Shown piece by piece: positions 63,084-64,000 of a stretch of 64,000 nt of DNA. The DNA is from Prorocentrum cordatum (Eukaryota; Sar; Dinophyceae; Prorocentrales; Prorocentraceae). Both the position numbers and the translations under genes were made by a program. The stretch spans positions 36,001-100,000 of the forward strand of contig CAUYUJ010021043.1 in assembly GCA_963575745.1 (NCBI GenBank), read 5' to 3'. Position 1 is the first letter of the stretch. Each line of letters starts with the position of its first letter. The notes below the pieces were generated by a model. The model was not told where the DNA came from. It did no database searches and worked only from the letters and a program-made list of their open reading frames with translations.

Positions 63084-63249
63084 ATCGGGCATGTCCCTCT
63101 ACAGGAGGATATTCAAAAATGGTAAAGACATAAAAAGATGGGGGCAACTTGTTTTGATTATTCTTGACTATGTTTGACAATGTTTGGTTGTTGCTTGACT
63201 CTGTTTGTTTGTTCTTTCAAAGTCCGCCTGTAGGAGGACATGCTAGACG
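63084..63249 (+). mobile_element. MITE copy C (GTCGGGC family)
   Basis: Left end atcgggcatgtccctctaca ggaggatattcaaaaatgg; right end caaagtccgcctgtaggagg acatgctagac. The ends are inverted repeats and match copies A and B. The interior is AT-rich (cttgactatgtttgac). Confidence 0.75.
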
Positions 63250-63367
63250 TAATGGTACGACTATGAGTTCTATGTTGTTCGCACACTCTCTGCAGTCTTT
63301 TTGCAAACGGCGCTCAGACGCAGCGCCCTCACCTCGCAAGGCAATGGCAAAATGAAAGGGAAAGGGA

Positions 63368-63562
63368 GACGAGGAGGAGGAGGAGGAGGACGAGGAGGAG
63401 GAGGAGGACGAGGAGGAGGACGAGGAGGAGGAGGAGGAGGAGGAGGAGGGGGGGGGAGGGGGAGGGGGAGGGGGAGGGGGATGGGGAGGAGGAGGAGGAG
63501 GAGGAGGAGGGAGGAGGAGGAGGAGGAGGAGGAGGAGGAGGATGAGGAGGAGGAGGAGGAGG
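63368..63562 (+). repeat. (GGA)n purine triplet array
   Basis: Long gga/gag array with a central ggggga block. Leu/Ser/Pro-rich frames on the minus strand are repeat artefacts. Confidence 0.95.
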
Positions 63563-63720
63563 AGGACCAGTGGAAACCCAAGAGTCATCAACGATGTTGG
63601 AATGACCCCTCCCTCCTAGCTCCCTCTTCACAGGCCGCTACACCTGTTCATTTCCAATGAGGGAACTGCCTCGTTGGAAGACAACCGTTTGAAGATCCTG
63701 ATGCGTGCCAAAACTTTGCT
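63563..63720 (+). repeat. dispersed repeat following a (GGA)n array, copy 2
   Basis: catcaacgatgttggaatga, ccctccctcctagc, cacaggccgctac and gaagacaaccg in the same order as copy 1 at 42413-42560, again just after a (GGA)n array. Confidence 0.65.
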
Positions 63721-64000
63721 CTCAGGATTTCAACGCCACGTATCAACCTGACTGATCCGTTTTGACGATCCAGAATCGTGCCATAACGCCATCTTGGGGA
63801 TTTCAACACAGCGAATCAACAAAACTGTTGCGCCCGCATAATCCTGAACCCTTCTAGAACACCATGTCTGGTACGTTGATCATGGGAACCCGTGAAACTC
63901 TTGCAAATGTTTAAAAGGAATGCACGCAGCGCTAATGTGAGAGCCACATGTTGAAAACCACCCGTCCCCAATCCGTGAAACTCGTTGCAAATCTTGAAAA

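Noticed and set aside
63217-63591. Leu/Pro/Ser-rich minus-strand frame with apparent membrane segments
   Set aside because: Translation of a (TCC)n array; hydrophobicity is an artefact.

Overview
This window reads as repeat-rich nuclear DNA of a GC-rich dinoflagellate; a Prorocentrum-like genome is my inference. There are no ribosome binding sites or operons. The retroelement families (Ty1/copia, DIRS-like tyrosine-recombinase elements and at least two non-LTR/LINE families) have the residue patterns I know from dinoflagellate genomes. Satellites, triplet arrays and foldback repeats fill much of the rest. I could not identify a promoter, terminator, tRNA, rRNA or full spliced-leader site. Almost every long coding stretch is broken by in-frame stops or homopolymer frameshifts, so most calls are element-derived pseudogenes.

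Layout. 1-2.3 kb: the RT/RNase H end of a Ty1/copia element. 2.4-9.05 kb and 24.34-29.66 kb: two halves of one plus-strand coding unit. It holds a decayed methyltransferase-like segment, an SGNH-hydrolase-like segment, an HGT-motif segment, proline-rich linkers and a Tpt1/KptA-like RNA 2'-phosphotransferase domain. 9,048-24,343: a minus-strand DIRS-like element of 15,296 bp that splits this unit. It has split direct repeats (A1 ... B1-A2-B2), and joining the flanks leaves the host reading frame intact with no target-site duplication.

The DIRS-like element carries, in transcription order, a two-transmembrane Cys-rich protein, a Gag-like protein with a CCCH knuckle, a polyprotein with methyltransferase-like, reverse transcriptase and RNase H domains, and a Cys-rich protein ending in a tyrosine recombinase. 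The codon expected to encode the catalytic tyrosine is an amber stop. Both catalytic blocks of the RT also differ from the pattern I expect, so this copy is probably dead.

29.7-36.2 kb: non-coding DNA with a (TA)n tract, two copies of a TIR-bearing MITE, and a shattered LINE (family A, copy 1). 36.2-41.1 kb: a second LINE family (B) with APE endonuclease, RT and a zinc-finger C-terminus. 41.1-44.6 kb: foldback MITEs, an inverted array of a CCGATAAA-type 8-mer and triplet repeats. 44.6-47.95 kb: a better preserved LINE-A copy, flanked by 74-78 bp direct repeats. 48-55 kb: a duplicated 0.5 kb block, a RING-like protein gene and an alpha/beta-hydrolase-like gene with a one-base shift at the nucleophile elbow. 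55.5-57.3 kb: a 102-bp satellite. 57.3-64 kb: minisatellites, a triple-hairpin foldback element, more MITE copies and purine tracts.
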